The notes under the pieces: model-generated | Database searches by the model: none | The model's input: the letters and a program-made list of their open reading frames with translations, nothing else | Told to the model about the DNA's origin: nothing | Assembly (NCBI GenBank): GCA_964537685.1 | Contig: CAZICM010000013.1 | Location: forward strand, 1 to 64,000 | DNA: 64,000 nucleotides | Direction: 5' to 3' | DNA from: CAZICM01 sp964537685 | GTDB taxonomy: Bacteria > Myxococcota_A > Polyangia > Polyangiales > Polyangiaceae | Shown: one piece after another, positions 10,501 to 18,886 of the stretch | Layout: each line of letters starts with the position of its first letter | Numbering within the stretch: position 1 is the stretch's first letter | Translations under genes and position numbers: made by a program

Positions 10501-11516
10501 CCAAGGGTGAAAAATTGATCTCCGATGTGACGGAGATCGCCGCCGATCGCCCTGAAGATCCCAGCCAAATACCCCTGCATATCGAAGCGCTTACGTCCTT
10601 AATCAGCGTATGTGCCCTGCGCGGAGAACGGGCTGCGGCATTGGTATTGATGAAACAAATCGATGAAATCCAACATGATCTCGATCCGGCCGATCTCAGG
10701 CTGCGCGGCATGATCATGAGCGCCCAAAGCGAATATATGCGCTCCTTCGATCCCGACCCGTATCAGCAATATATCCTTCAGCAGAAGGCTTACGATTTAA
10801 CGATTGATTACGGCGATTTGTATTTTCATTTAATTTCCGCGGCCTTTTTATCTCAAACCCTGGCTGAAATCGGAGCCTACGAAAAAGGCGAGGCCGCGAT
10901 TGCCGCAACCATGGAGCGCGGCAAAAAAAATGGGCCGATTTACCCCATGACCAGCGGCCGCATTCATTTGGCCTCGCTTCTCGTGCAATCGGGCAATCGC
11001 GACCGGCATGACGAGGCATTGGAGCTTTGCCAAACCGTTTTGGAAACCCCCGAGGCCCCCTCGGGATTTAAAGCCTGGGCCAAAAGCCTGATGGCTGAAA
11101 TATGCCTGCGCCGCGGCGAGCTCTCCCGAGCGCTCGATGATGTGCGCGAATCCCTGGCAGCCGAAAGCCCATCGGTATGGAGAAAAATACTATCAAATTC
11201 GCTTCAGATCCGCATTCTGCTCGCGCTCGGAGACACCCAGCAAGCGGTTTCCCTCGCCAAAACCTTATGGAGTGAAATCGATTTTGGCGGAGGCGCGGGC
11301 TATGCGGAAGTCCCCGCACTGGTCGCCATTGCTCTAGCTCTAAGGGCTGAAGGCGATATCTCACATGCAAATTCAATCCTGTTCAGAGCCTATTCGGCCG
11401 TATACAACCGGGCCATGAAAATTCCCGACCCCGATCTGCGCGCGCTCTACTTCAACCGCTGTCCAGAAAATGTGGAAGCCATCGCCCTTTCAAAGCAATG
11501 GGGACTTTGCGGCTAA
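7551..11516 (+). CDS. Ser/Thr protein kinase fused to cyclase-like, AAA and TPR-like regions
   Basis: A 1321-aa cytosolic signalling protein. Residues about 12-285 are a Hanks-type kinase with the glycine loop GSGGMGTVY, VALKLL lysine, HRDLKPSN catalytic loop (about residue 140), DFGIA (about 163) and APE-type motif MAPEQARG, so it should be active. Residues about 325-470 resemble a degenerate class III nucleotide-cyclase fold (LPDGSLIVF, IATGRTAPHAGIHVGEAFERA) lacking obvious metal-binding Asp residues. An AAA_16-type ATPase follows (CVGREQEL, Walker A AAGMGKSR near residue 520, Walker B LILEDVHWGD near 650). The C-terminal 500 residues are TPR-like helical repeats. This domain order is typical of myxobacterial one-component regulators. 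The GTG at 7551 is used; an in-frame ATG at 7572 is equally possible, and neither has a clear Shine-Dalgarno sequence. Confidence 0.9.
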   Translation: MSQHQPPMPAGLVSGERFANRFLVEYHAGSGGMGTVYRAQDQATGEPVALKLLHTGANDAAAYRFMREASLLAELIHPNIVRYVDHGRTADGRFYLAMEWLSGNDLEARLEQGPLSIPDTLAVLRNTASALQAAHRRNIVHRDLKPSNLFLRDGHIDRLVLLDFGIARQGFGGEALTSTGMLIGTPRYMAPEQARGQRELSPATDIFSLGALLFECLCARPAFPGHELVAVLGSILFDPSPSPRGLRPEIPDALDQLVLRMLAKDPAHRPLNAQALLLELDALPISINTISISDKTIIMNAGPLPQAQKNKSAPRTLDEQRHYSVLLAMHDHAMDDNSLTIDIEQETHLTEQKQTLRDELFTLGVRAEWLPDGSLIVFPEGGHVSDQAALAAGAALLIRSKWPSLKMSIATGRTAPHAGIHVGEAFERALQRLRENTVGPGEIALDELSALLLAGRFEIESDRNGARLSIEKSIEDRARRLLGKPTPCVGREQELSILDATLGSVIEDAEAKLVLITAAAGMGKSRLLQEFLRRARARIPEPCILYGAGDPMSAGSPYGIVGQAIARLCGIEGETSKELAIKRLIERAADSLDGDEAMRVAEFLGALCGIPFPDEDHPRLRAARSDPRLMKAQTEQAFCDFLKAESEKHPIVLILEDVHWGDALGVRLLDTALRELSECPLMVAAFGRPETKELFPKLSNGPGRQEISLKGLSKKAGERLIKAVLGKDTDPAIIERIIIQSDGNALFLEELIRAAAENKDQILPQSVLAMLEARILRLNAQERLVLRAAGMFGPVFWRNGILALIDMPGRDVDMYLDALIEEEIIEKRKTSRLPAETEFVFRHALVREAAYGLTLPDDRKELHARAAIWLAQAGEPDPGVLGEHWEQAGHFSEAARYFTDAVEKSIQSNDIEGNVTRIARAKRCNPQGETLGRLKALEVQLFIWQMRWKEAVPVGMEALALLPRSSHWHRHAKCSVAVLSGLVSKGEKLISDVTEIAADRPEDPSQIPLHIEALTSLISVCALRGERAAALVLMKQIDEIQHDLDPADLRLRGMIMSAQSEYMRSFDPDPYQQYILQQKAYDLTIDYGDLYFHLISAAFLSQTLAEIGAYEKGEAAIAATMERGKKNGPIYPMTSGRIHLASLLVQSGNRDRHDEALELCQTVLETPEAPSGFKAWAKSLMAEICLRRGELSRALDDVRESLAAESPSVWRKILSNSLQIRILLALGDTQQAVSLAKTLWSEIDFGGGAGYAEVPALVAIALALRAEGDISHANSILFRAYSAVYNRAMKIPDPDLRALYFNRCPENVEAIALSKQWGLCG

Positions 11517-11555
11517 ATAAAGCTCGGCATTTTTTTAATCCATGGAGACAATTCG

Positions 11556-12275
11556 ATGTTAACTGTATACACTTTTGTTCCTGAATGGGGCGTTTTGGAT
11601 TTAAGCCCCTTCGTCTGCAAGCTGTTAATTTGGCTGAAAATGGCGGGCATCCCCTTTGAATCAAAGATCGGGGATAACCGTAAATCCCCAAAGGGCAAAA
11701 TCCCCTATATCGACGACGGCGGACATATCATGGGCGATTCATCGCTCATCATCGAATATTTAAAGAAAAAGCACGGCGATAAACTCAATGACGCGCGCCT
11801 CAATGCTCAGGAGCAAGCCACTGCGCGGGCATTTCAATCGATGTTTGAAACGGATTTATATTTTATCAGCGCCTACCTGCGCTGGTGGGACGATGCCGAC
11901 TTCGAGATCTATAAACCTTCCTTTAAGCGCGTCGGCGAGGCCATTAACGTCCCCGGCTTTTTATTTCCCCTCGTCATGCGGATGATCCGCAGCGCGGTCA
12001 AAAAGCAATTGATGCAGCAGGGCATTGCAAGACATTCCCGCGCGGAAATTGTCGCAATGGGCATTGCCCAAATAGACGCTCTCGCCGATTTCCTAGGCGA
12101 TAAACCCTATTTCTTCGGCGATGAACCTTGTACGCTCGATGCCATTGCCTACGGATTTTTATCGAATCTGATTTGGCCGCCTTTTAAAAGCGGCGTTCAA
12201 GATCGCGCCCTGGCCCGCGAGAATTTAGTCAAATATTGCGAACGGATCCGGAACCGCTACCTAAAGGATGCTTAG
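11556..12275 (+). CDS. Glutathione S-transferase-like protein (Fax/metaxin type)
   Basis: A 239-aa soluble protein with a thioredoxin-like N-terminus (LTVYTFVPEWGVLDLSPFVCKLLIWL, then GKIPYIDDGG with the cis-Pro, then DSSLIIEYL) and an all-helical C-terminal GST domain (ADFLGDKPYFFGDEPCTLDAIAYGFL). The N-terminal cysteine in SPFVCKL and the pattern of helices match the failed-axon-connections/metaxin branch of GSTs rather than classical detoxifying enzymes. Bacterial members of that branch have no settled substrate. It starts 39 bp after the kinase gene and is followed after 1 bp by a lipoprotein gene, suggesting co-transcription. Confidence 0.85.
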   Translation: MLTVYTFVPEWGVLDLSPFVCKLLIWLKMAGIPFESKIGDNRKSPKGKIPYIDDGGHIMGDSSLIIEYLKKKHGDKLNDARLNAQEQATARAFQSMFETDLYFISAYLRWWDDADFEIYKPSFKRVGEAINVPGFLFPLVMRMIRSAVKKQLMQQGIARHSRAEIVAMGIAQIDALADFLGDKPYFFGDEPCTLDAIAYGFLSNLIWPPFKSGVQDRALARENLVKYCERIRNRYLKDA

Positions 12276-12276
12276 A

Positions 12277-13392
12277 ATGAGCTATCAATCTTATCATTAT
12301 ATTCTTCCGCTTGCCGCGCTCGGCTTCACCAGTGCGGCCATCGCCTCGGCTTGCTCGGACGCAACCCAGCCCGAATCCACATCGGTCTCCATGTCGGGAG
12401 GCTCGGGCGGAGGCTCTTCATCCAGTTCATCAAGCAGCAATTCAAGCTCGGGATCGGGCGGTTCAAACAGCGCCCCTCCAGAACCCGACCCTTCTTGCCT
12501 CGTGCCCGATGTCAATAGCGATATGACAACCATCGGTGTATCGCCCAATCCAATCAATACAACCGATACCCCTTGGATATCCGTCACGGATCAAATGACC
12601 GGACATACGAATGTAGGCGTTCGCCTCTGCACGCCCAAAGGCGCCGTCAATGCCACATTTGGCGGCGTGGACAGCGGGAACCCGCCTTATGCATGGCACT
12701 GGACGGCCCCCGCCCTGCCCTTTGGAAAAACCCAAGTTCAATTCTCCGCCGACCCCGCGGGCAAGGTCTACCGCACGCTGAATATCGATGTCCTTCAAGA
12801 CGAGCCTTCCGATGCAGGAATCCCCGATGCGGCCCCCGGCCCCACCGATTTATGCAATCCCGCCCCGGGCAATCTTTTGCAATTCACCACCTTTGAAGAT
12901 GGGATGAATGGCTTGGCGCCCACCTCCTGGCAGGTGCGATCGCCGGACTTGCCCAACGGTGCTTGTCTTCAATCGGGAACGCCTCAAGAACATGTGTTTT
13001 TAACATCCGCGGCGCCTGGGTGCGGCGGCAATGCGATCGCATTGGATGCCCGGGGCCAGTGGGATTGCTATGCCATTCAGATCTATAGCGATTACAATAC
13101 GATCGTAGGCGGCGCCACCTACCGCATCAGCGCGGCCGCCCGCTCAACAGGCAATACCGTCAATCCAGCGGCTTGGTTTCATATTGGAGCGAATTGGCTC
13201 GATGGAAATGACGCCGTATTCGGGGACGTGAAAAATCCCAAGCCTTCGAGCGGCGATCAAAATGATTATGAATGGAAGGTTGTGTATTGGGATGTCGTGG
13301 CGCCCGCCAATGCAAAGCGCATCGTCGTCTGGCTGTCCGCGCATTATCCCGGACGGGTCGATTTCGACAATATATCGGTCATCAAGCTTTAA
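12277..13392 (+). CDS. Secreted lipoprotein with C-terminal carbohydrate-binding-like domain
   Basis: A 371-aa predicted lipoprotein. The signal peptide ends at a lipobox-like SAIASAC; the anchor Cys is followed by a Ser/Gly-rich linker (about residues 35-65), typical of Polyangia lipoproteins. The central part (about 70-170) is Ig-like. The C-terminal 170 residues (FTTFEDGMNG, then WVVAP-type strands and ending GRVDFDNISVIKL) have the layout of a jelly-roll carbohydrate-binding module such as CBM4/9. No catalytic motif is seen, so it may bind glycans or act structurally. The ATG at 12277 is preferred over 12268 because AAAGGA at 12263-12268 lies 8 bp upstream of it. The stop overlaps that of the convergent beta-propeller gene by 4 bp. 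Confidence 0.72.
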   Translation: MSYQSYHYILPLAALGFTSAAIASACSDATQPESTSVSMSGGSGGGSSSSSSSSNSSSGSGGSNSAPPEPDPSCLVPDVNSDMTTIGVSPNPINTTDTPWISVTDQMTGHTNVGVRLCTPKGAVNATFGGVDSGNPPYAWHWTAPALPFGKTQVQFSADPAGKVYRTLNIDVLQDEPSDAGIPDAAPGPTDLCNPAPGNLLQFTTFEDGMNGLAPTSWQVRSPDLPNGACLQSGTPQEHVFLTSAAPGCGGNAIALDARGQWDCYAIQIYSDYNTIVGGATYRISAAARSTGNTVNPAAWFHIGANWLDGNDAVFGDVKNPKPSSGDQNDYEWKVVYWDVVAPANAKRIVVWLSAHYPGRVDFDNISVIKL

Positions 13393-14552
13393 TCGAATGG
13401 ATTGCCTTTAAATCTCGGGCCATGAAATTCCCAAGGCTCGGCCGCCCACACCACAATCCCACCATAAAATAAATCGGCGCCGATGACCCTTAAAGGCGCC
13501 TCCAACCGGACCAGCACATCCTGTTGATTGGCCTCGGGATTCCATAAAATGACTTCCTGTCCCCGCGACACCAATAGACCAGGGCTCGCGGGGCAAAAAC
13601 GAAGCGCCTCAACCGGAGCGTTTTCCCCGGCCGGAAGTTCCCGCGTCTCCCCTTCTTTCTGCCATACCGCGCGCTTGTTGCTCGCAAACGCAAACTCCCT
13701 TCCATCCCTTGAAAACCACAGCGAATGAACCTTCTCCCCCTCGGCCAGCACCCGCCGCTCCCCTTCCCCTTCGGCCCAATACAGCGCATCATCCGTCGCA
13801 AATAAAAGCTTTTGCCCATCGGGCGACATCTCGGCGTTGCGCACTTTACCGGGCTCGCTCATCCATGGTTTGGGCTCGCTTCCCTCGGTATCCACCGAAA
13901 ATACATTCATCCCGTCAAAATAAACAATGCGATTGGACGCCTTTCCACAGGTAAAGCGCACCGTCCAGGCGCTTGTTTCGGCGATCGTGCGCATCTCGCC
14001 CTGCCAGCTTAATAACGATAGAATCCGGCTTGAGCCCGATACATTTGAATGCAAAACCACAAGGCCATCCCTGCAGTATTCAATCCACTGAGGCGCATGC
14101 ACTTCGCCCCCTATTTTTCGCTCGAAACGCCGTAAATCCACACGCTCGATCACCCGGGACGAGCTGTATCCCGGATTGCGGAGCACCGCGATTTCAGGCG
14201 CATAAGGCGCGAAACGAATTTCATTGCCCGCGACATCGCCCAGCGAAAATTCATGGGCTCCGCGGCGCAATACATGCAAATTCCTCGTCTGGGTATGCGT
14301 AAACGCCAGCGTGCGGGCATCGGCCGAAACCTGAAAATGCCGCTGGCTGGGCTGCTCGCCGATCCACTGCGTCACCGTATCTTTGCAGAGCTCGCGATCG
14401 GGCTGGCCTGTCTTTTTCCAAATCAAAAATTCTCCGCGCACCCGGCGCGGCGGCGCCATTCCTCAAGCCCCGGCCTGCTTTATGGAAACGCTTGAAGCCA
14501 GCGCCGATAGAGGCAATGCCGACAGTACCTTGAGCAGCGAACGCCTATTCAT
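13389..14552 (-). pseudogene. Beta-propeller protein whose Tat-like leader is interrupted by an in-frame TGA
   Basis: The main open frame starts at 14459 and encodes 356 aa of repeated WD40/TolB-like blades (for example MSPDGQKLLFATDDALYW, WFSRDGREFAFASN), expected to fold as a beta-propeller. Directly upstream in the same frame, an ATG at 14552 opens 29 codons reading MNRRSLLKVLSALPLSALA, a convincing twin-arginine-type export signal. A TGA at 14463-14465, two codons before the second ATG, then stops translation. The two parts therefore look like one exported protein split by a nonsense codon. Alternatives are a sequencing error, or a cytosolic protein started at 14459 with GAGGA directly abutting the ATG, which is poor spacing. 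The stop overlaps that of the convergent lipoprotein gene. Confidence 0.65.
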
Positions 14553-14690
14553 AGAGCGCTTGGACGGCGCTATTTTGTATTGCTTCAAGGCCATTCATAA
14601 AAAATAAATCCCGCGTTCGGCGCGCCTCACCCCACATCTCGCTCTTGCGTTCAAGGCCAAAGTCTTGTTATTGGGGCTTTCGCTTAAGCT

Positions 14691-15665
14691 ATGTCTACGC
14701 AAGGAAATGAACTTGTTGCCGCGACCCGCCCCTTTGCCACCGAAGATCGGGCGAAAAGCATAGGCATCACGCTTTCAACGTTTTTGGTGCTGGCCCTCTT
14801 TATCGGCGCGGCGGCGGCTGCCCCCTACCTTCCCCTTCGCATTGTGGCCAGCGTCCTTGCGGGCTTACAGATTGTGCGCGCATTTATTTTGGTGCACGAC
14901 TTTCAGCACGGCGCCATTCTGCGCCGCTCCAAGCTGGGCGCGCTATGGTTTGGCTTTTTTGGGGCGCTGGTACTCACGCCTCCCCGCATTTGGCGCCAAA
15001 CGCATAATTATCACCACGCCCACACGGCCAAAATTGTCGGCGCCCAAATTGGCTCTTTTCCTGTGATGACGGTGGAGATGTGGAAGCGGGCGCCCGCGAA
15101 AAAACGCATGGCCTATGCGATTGCGAGGCATCCGCTGACCATTTTATTTGGCTATCTGACTATCTTTTTGGCTGGAATGTGCGTCTCGGGTTTTTTGCGC
15201 AATCCAAAAGAGAATTGGGATTCGGGCGCGGCGTTTTTGATGCATGTCCTTTTGGTTGGGGCGCTGATTTATTTTTTTGGGATTGACATGGCACTTCTTA
15301 CGGTTGTGCTACCGCTTTTCGTGGCCTGCGCGGTGGGTTCCTATTTGTTTTATGCGCAGCACAACTTCCCGGGCGTGCATATGCAACCTCGCCAAACGTG
15401 GAGCTTTGCCCGGGCGGCGATGGAATCCTCGAGCTTTATGAAGACGGGGCCGGTGATGGCGTATTTCACGGGAGACATTGGCTATCATCATATTCATCAT
15501 TTAAACGCGGCCATTCCCTTTTACCGGCTGCGCGAGGCGATGGCGGCGATTGCCGAGCTTCAGATCGAGCCGGAGACGAGTTTGCATCCCAAGGATATTT
15601 GGGCTTGTTTACAGCTTAAGTTATGGGATCCGGCAAGCAATCAGATGGTGGGCTATCCCAGGTAG
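14691..15665 (+). CDS. Membrane fatty-acid desaturase
   Basis: A 324-aa di-iron membrane desaturase. The three histidine boxes that bind the iron pair are complete: HDFQH (residues 69-73), HNYHH (105-109) and HHIHH (266-270). Hydrophobic segments surround them as in the FADS/DesA-like family, which introduces cis double bonds into acyl chains of lipids. Spacing between boxes is normal for the family. The gene stands alone between the beta-propeller gene (divergent side) and a noncoding repeat region. Which carbon is desaturated, and whether it acts on products of the synthase at 35-43 kb, cannot be read from sequence. Confidence 0.92.
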   Translation: MSTQGNELVAATRPFATEDRAKSIGITLSTFLVLALFIGAAAAAPYLPLRIVASVLAGLQIVRAFILVHDFQHGAILRRSKLGALWFGFFGALVLTPPRIWRQTHNYHHAHTAKIVGAQIGSFPVMTVEMWKRAPAKKRMAYAIARHPLTILFGYLTIFLAGMCVSGFLRNPKENWDSGAAFLMHVLLVGALIYFFGIDMALLTVVLPLFVACAVGSYLFYAQHNFPGVHMQPRQTWSFARAAMESSSFMKTGPVMAYFTGDIGYHHIHHLNAAIPFYRLREAMAAIAELQIEPETSLHPKDIWACLQLKLWDPASNQMVGYPR

Positions 15666-15961
15666 AGCCGGAACAGGCTGCTCCGCTCCTTGGCCGCCGA
15701 GGCGGGGCGGTTGAAGCGGGCAGCTCGATAGACCCGCGGCGAATACGCCCATGCAACCCTGGGCTGCTTCAAGGTCTGGAATTTGACAGCTTCTTGCAGC
15801 CCCGAGCTGCTTCCAGGTCTGGGCGTTGACAGCTTCTTGCAGCCCCGGGCTGCTTTAAGGTCTGGGCGTTGACAGCTTCTTGCAGCCCCGGGTTGCTTCC
15901 TGACCCGAAGCGGCTCAGACCCAAGCAAGGCTCAGCACCTCGGGAGGGCTACGATTTACGG
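15666..15961. repeat. Convergent intergenic region with a 43-bp tandem repeat carrying a near-palindrome
   Basis: Between the desaturase stop and the end of the minus-strand gene at 15962. Two full copies of a 43-bp unit (15785-15827 and 15828-15870) are flanked by degenerate partial copies (about 15750-15784 and 15871-15900). Each unit starts GACAGCTTCTTGCAGCCCC and contains the near-palindrome GCAGCCCCGGGCTGC (7-bp arms around one base), weakened in some copies. Being between two converging genes, it could form hairpins ending transcription from both sides, or be a simple minisatellite. No gene is seen here. Confidence 0.75.
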
Positions 15962-16726
15962 CTACTCGCCCCCAGCACTTCCCTCGGGTCCGGGCGCCGG
16001 GGCGGGCGGGCTGCCCTGGGCTTTGGGCTTCTGACCCGACTCAACACTACGGGCAGCCGCCTCCAGCGAATCGAAATAGGCAAAGAGCCTGGTCTCCAAA
16101 TCGGCGGGCAAGCCTGGGGTATACTTTAGCTCGCTCCTGACTCCATTGCGCAGAGCCCCCACCAGACCCAGAATCTCCGAGCGAAGGGCTCCTCCCACCC
16201 GCCGGGATTCGGCGGTGATATCGGCCCGCTGGCTGAGAAGGACGGAGAGCTGTTCACCCGCTGTAATATAAGCATTCACCCAATCAAACAGGGTAGAGCC
16301 GGCATCGGCGACGGGAATGCTCTTGAGGGAGGTTTCAAACTGGGGGAGTTTAAGGCGTCTTGTTTTAGCGCGATCGGCCTCTTCGGTATACGAGTCACGA
16401 ATTTCCCCCAGCTCGGGCATAAATTCGGTCCTAAGTTTTTCGAGCTCGGCGCGGCGGGCAGAGGAAAGAACGGGCAAGCTCAAATAAGCGGCAAAGATCA
16501 GATGAGAAGCGGAGCCGAAGGCATCATGTTGGACATCGGTTTCCTCGATTTGGGGGACGAGGGGGAGTTTGCCTGTTAGGGCTGGGGGCAAGGCTTCAAG
16601 TTTTGCGTAGGCGCCTTGAAACATGGGCTTAAAGCCTGTGCCGATTTGGGTAAGCCCCAGGTCCTGAGAGCGATTGTTGAGCAAGTCCTCTAAAAAGAGG
16701 CGGAGGGCGGGGAGTCGTATTCGCAT
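15962..16726 (-). CDS. Hypothetical protein, 254 aa, helical
   Basis: Not recognised. The sequence is mostly helical with heptad-like stretches (SARRAELEKLRTEFMPELGEI, AESRRVGGALRSEILGLVGALRNGV). It ends in a Pro/Gly/Ala-rich tail of about 25 residues. There is no signal peptide or membrane segment, so it is probably cytosolic. The start at 16726 gives MRIRLPALRLFLEDLL; a Shine-Dalgarno sequence is not obvious. It is divergent from the neprosin-like gene, across a region that contains a strong AT-rich inverted repeat. Confidence 0.6.
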   Translation of the reverse strand: MRIRLPALRLFLEDLLNNRSQDLGLTQIGTGFKPMFQGAYAKLEALPPALTGKLPLVPQIEETDVQHDAFGSASHLIFAAYLSLPVLSSARRAELEKLRTEFMPELGEIRDSYTEEADRAKTRRLKLPQFETSLKSIPVADAGSTLFDWVNAYITAGEQLSVLLSQRADITAESRRVGGALRSEILGLVGALRNGVRSELKYTPGLPADLETRLFAYFDSLEAAARSVESGQKPKAQGSPPAPAPGPEGSAGGE

Positions 16727-16757
16727 AGGGCGGGCGTAGGCGGGTTTTTCAGGGGCG

Positions 16758-16788
16758 TCAAGAAAAAAAATTCATGTTTTTTTCTTGA
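16758..16788. promoter_or_regulatory. 31-bp perfect inverted repeat in a divergent promoter region
   Basis: Perfect 12-bp arms (TCAAGAAAAAAA and its complement) flank a 7-bp spacer. It lies 31 bp upstream of the minus-strand gene at 16726 and 65 bp upstream of the neprosin-like gene at 16854. Symmetric position and AT-rich arms suggest an operator for a dimeric regulator or an extruding element. A terminator is less likely because both neighbouring genes read away from it. Confidence 0.6.
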
Positions 16789-16853
16789 GGTGGGGGATGG
16801 GATTTGGGACAGTGTCTTGGAGCAGGGCACAGAGGCGGCGGAGGTAACGGGCC

Positions 16854-18176
16854 ATGATGGATCGGAGCAGTTTCTTTCTTTGGTCTTATCTTTTTTCGCT
16901 CTGCGGGTGCAATTTCGAATTTGAAATGCACGCGGGGGTAGGCAGCGGCCAGAAGCTTCCCGATCCCGATATTTGGGTTGAGGAGCCGGCTCCCCTTTCG
17001 GAATCGCAAAACACCCGTCAAGCCGAGGTCGATGCCTATCTGGCGGAACTCTATAAAGACTATCGCATCGTCGCCACCAAACAGGGTTATTCTGGGGATA
17101 TTTACGACTGGATCGAATCCAGCTCGATGCCTGCCTTGGAGCTTCCCGCATTGCCTTTGCCGGCTGTCGATTGGGCTTTGCCCGAAGGGGTGCAGCTTCC
17201 GCTGAGCGAGCTGAATGAATTTCCCGAGCTGCTTGGTCCGGTGGGCTCGACACCGATGATCCGGCCTGATTTCTCGGCTTATGTGATGGGCGAAACGGGC
17301 GCTGTATCGCTGCAAGATTATCTCGATCATGATCAGGTACTTGGAGCGCCTGGATGGCCCGATCGGCTCTATGCGGGTTTAGATTTGATGGAGCCCAGCC
17401 AAGGCATCAGCGCTATTTTCAATCATTATGTGGGCGAGGTGGAAGATAAGACCTTTAGCCTCGTTGAGATGGCGGTGGCCTGTCCAGCGGTGGGGCCGGT
17501 GAAGGAACTGATTGGCATGATGCTTTCGGTGGACCAGGTGAATTTCGATCGGAATTTAAAGCAGGGGGAAGTGGCGAAGCCCCGTCTGCATGTGGAATAT
17601 GGGCGGGAGATCAATGGAGAGCTCCGGGGCGTCTATGATGGGCGTGGAAAGGAATTTGTGCCTTTGCGCATCGATCCAAGCGAATGGGATGTAAATATTC
17701 CTTTTCCAAGGCGAACGGTGCTTGGAGGGGTGGCCAAAGTGTCCGAGGTGAATGGGATGCAATATGAACACCGGATGGACATCATTCGTTCACCGAGCGG
17801 GGATTGGTGGATGGTATACAACGGGGAAGTGCTTGGGATTTATCCGGCCGATCGTTTTACCATGCTCAATCAAGGCGCTTGCAGGGCGCATTTTTATTCG
17901 GAGATTTACGACGGGACACCTGAAGCGTGGACCTTTACGGATATGGGCAGCGGGCTTCCGCTGGATGCGGGGGCGAACAGGGTGGCCTATATGCGAAGAC
18001 TTACGTTTAGGGAGCCGCTGTGGGTGGAGGTGGAGGTGACGGATGCGCTCGACGATCGCTCCGATCCGGAGTTCTCAGCCTGCTATACCCGCACGAACTT
18101 GAAATCAGGCGGCCCGCTCACAGGGAATTTTTTCTTCTATACCGGTCAAGGCAGTGATGCCCCGGGATGCGATTAG
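16854..18176 (+). CDS. Neprosin-family (DUF239) predicted peptidase lipoprotein, copy A1
   Basis: A 440-aa secreted protein. A short signal peptide ends at SLCGC, likely lipidated. Residues about 55-95 contain GYSGDIYDWIESSSMP, which resembles the activation peptide of neprosins. The C-terminal 250 residues match the neprosin domain: KPRLHVEYGRE, SGDWWMVYNGEVLGIYP, then a Glu-containing AHFYSEIYD, DMGSGLPLDAG, AYMRRLTF, and the end motif FFFYTGQGSDAPGCD. Neprosins are glutamic peptidases (family G3) that cut after proline; Glu205 (SLVEMAV) and Glu350 (YSEIYD) are plausible equivalents of the two catalytic Glu. The gene leads a tandem array, with the Cys-rich lipoprotein B1 starting 2 bp after its stop. 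The paralogue A2 at 19898 has the same length. Confidence 0.82.
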   Translation: MMDRSSFFLWSYLFSLCGCNFEFEMHAGVGSGQKLPDPDIWVEEPAPLSESQNTRQAEVDAYLAELYKDYRIVATKQGYSGDIYDWIESSSMPALELPALPLPAVDWALPEGVQLPLSELNEFPELLGPVGSTPMIRPDFSAYVMGETGAVSLQDYLDHDQVLGAPGWPDRLYAGLDLMEPSQGISAIFNHYVGEVEDKTFSLVEMAVACPAVGPVKELIGMMLSVDQVNFDRNLKQGEVAKPRLHVEYGREINGELRGVYDGRGKEFVPLRIDPSEWDVNIPFPRRTVLGGVAKVSEVNGMQYEHRMDIIRSPSGDWWMVYNGEVLGIYPADRFTMLNQGACRAHFYSEIYDGTPEAWTFTDMGSGLPLDAGANRVAYMRRLTFREPLWVEVEVTDALDDRSDPEFSACYTRTNLKSGGPLTGNFFFYTGQGSDAPGCD

Positions 18177-18178
18177 CC

Positions 18179-18886
18179 ATGCAAACAGCGAGAGTTCTCA
18201 GCCTTCAAACATCTATGCGACGCGCTCTGTTGCTCCTCGCCACAGGCACCGCACTCTTCGCCTGCTCGGCGGCCGACGATGCGCCTGCACTAAGCGAACG
18301 CCCCCAAACCATCAGCAACCCACCTGTCAAGGAAAATCCGCCGTCTCTTTCCAGTGCGTCCCCCAGCGCTTCCGGCTCGGCCAATGCTTTACCCATCGGA
18401 CATCCAGGGCCGCCTTATCCTGTCAGCACCGAGGTATGCGGTGGACCTCCCTATAAAAAGCCTGCGGGCTATGTGGGTGCGTGGCCTCCCCCTCCCTCTC
18501 AATGGTGGGGCCTCAAGCTCTCGCCCCTGGAAAAGATCATCGCCGATACTGGCCCAAGCCAGCCATGGTCACAGCATGTGCCCGATCAAGACTGCTCGAA
18601 TGACAGCGAATGTGGGGATGGCTTTTGTGACCGAGGGCACTGCAATGCCATTTGGACATGCCGGGTCAGGGCGGGAATGCCTTGTGAAATGCACGAGCAT
18701 TGTGAGGGTTTCGGGGACAGCATCTGTATCGATGGTCGTTGCCGCTCCTGTAAAACCCATGCTGAATGCGAGGCTGCGTTCCCTGGAAAGGGCTTGGTGT
18801 GCAATATTCCCCAGCGTCCACCCTATCCTAGGCACTGTGGCGTTTTAGGTCCCCATTCGCGCAAGTCCGATCTCAAAGAGAACTAA
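18179..18886 (+). CDS. Cys-rich lipoprotein, copy B1
   Basis: A 235-aa lipoprotein: signal peptide with lipobox ALFAC, a Pro/Ser-rich linker containing ALSERPQTISNPPVKENPP, then a conserved block (PYKKPAGYVG, SQWWGLKLSPLEKIIADT) and a Cys-rich C-terminal module with about 12 cysteines in pairs (CSNDSECGDGFCDRGHC, CIDGRCRSCKTHAEC). This module resembles Dickkopf/EGF-like disulphide knots common in myxobacterial surface proteins. The ATG at 18179 is chosen over 18167 because the paralogous pair A2-B4 has the same 2-bp spacing. Its TAA overlaps the ATG of B2 (TAATG), indicating translational coupling. The signal peptide differs from those of B2, B3 and B5. A role as partner, inhibitor or substrate of the neprosin-like protein is only an inference from repeated pairing. 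Confidence 0.82.
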   Translation: MQTARVLSLQTSMRRALLLLATGTALFACSAADDAPALSERPQTISNPPVKENPPSLSSASPSASGSANALPIGHPGPPYPVSTEVCGGPPYKKPAGYVGAWPPPPSQWWGLKLSPLEKIIADTGPSQPWSQHVPDQDCSNDSECGDGFCDRGHCNAIWTCRVRAGMPCEMHEHCEGFGDSICIDGRCRSCKTHAECEAAFPGKGLVCNIPQRPPYPRHCGVLGPHSRKSDLKEN

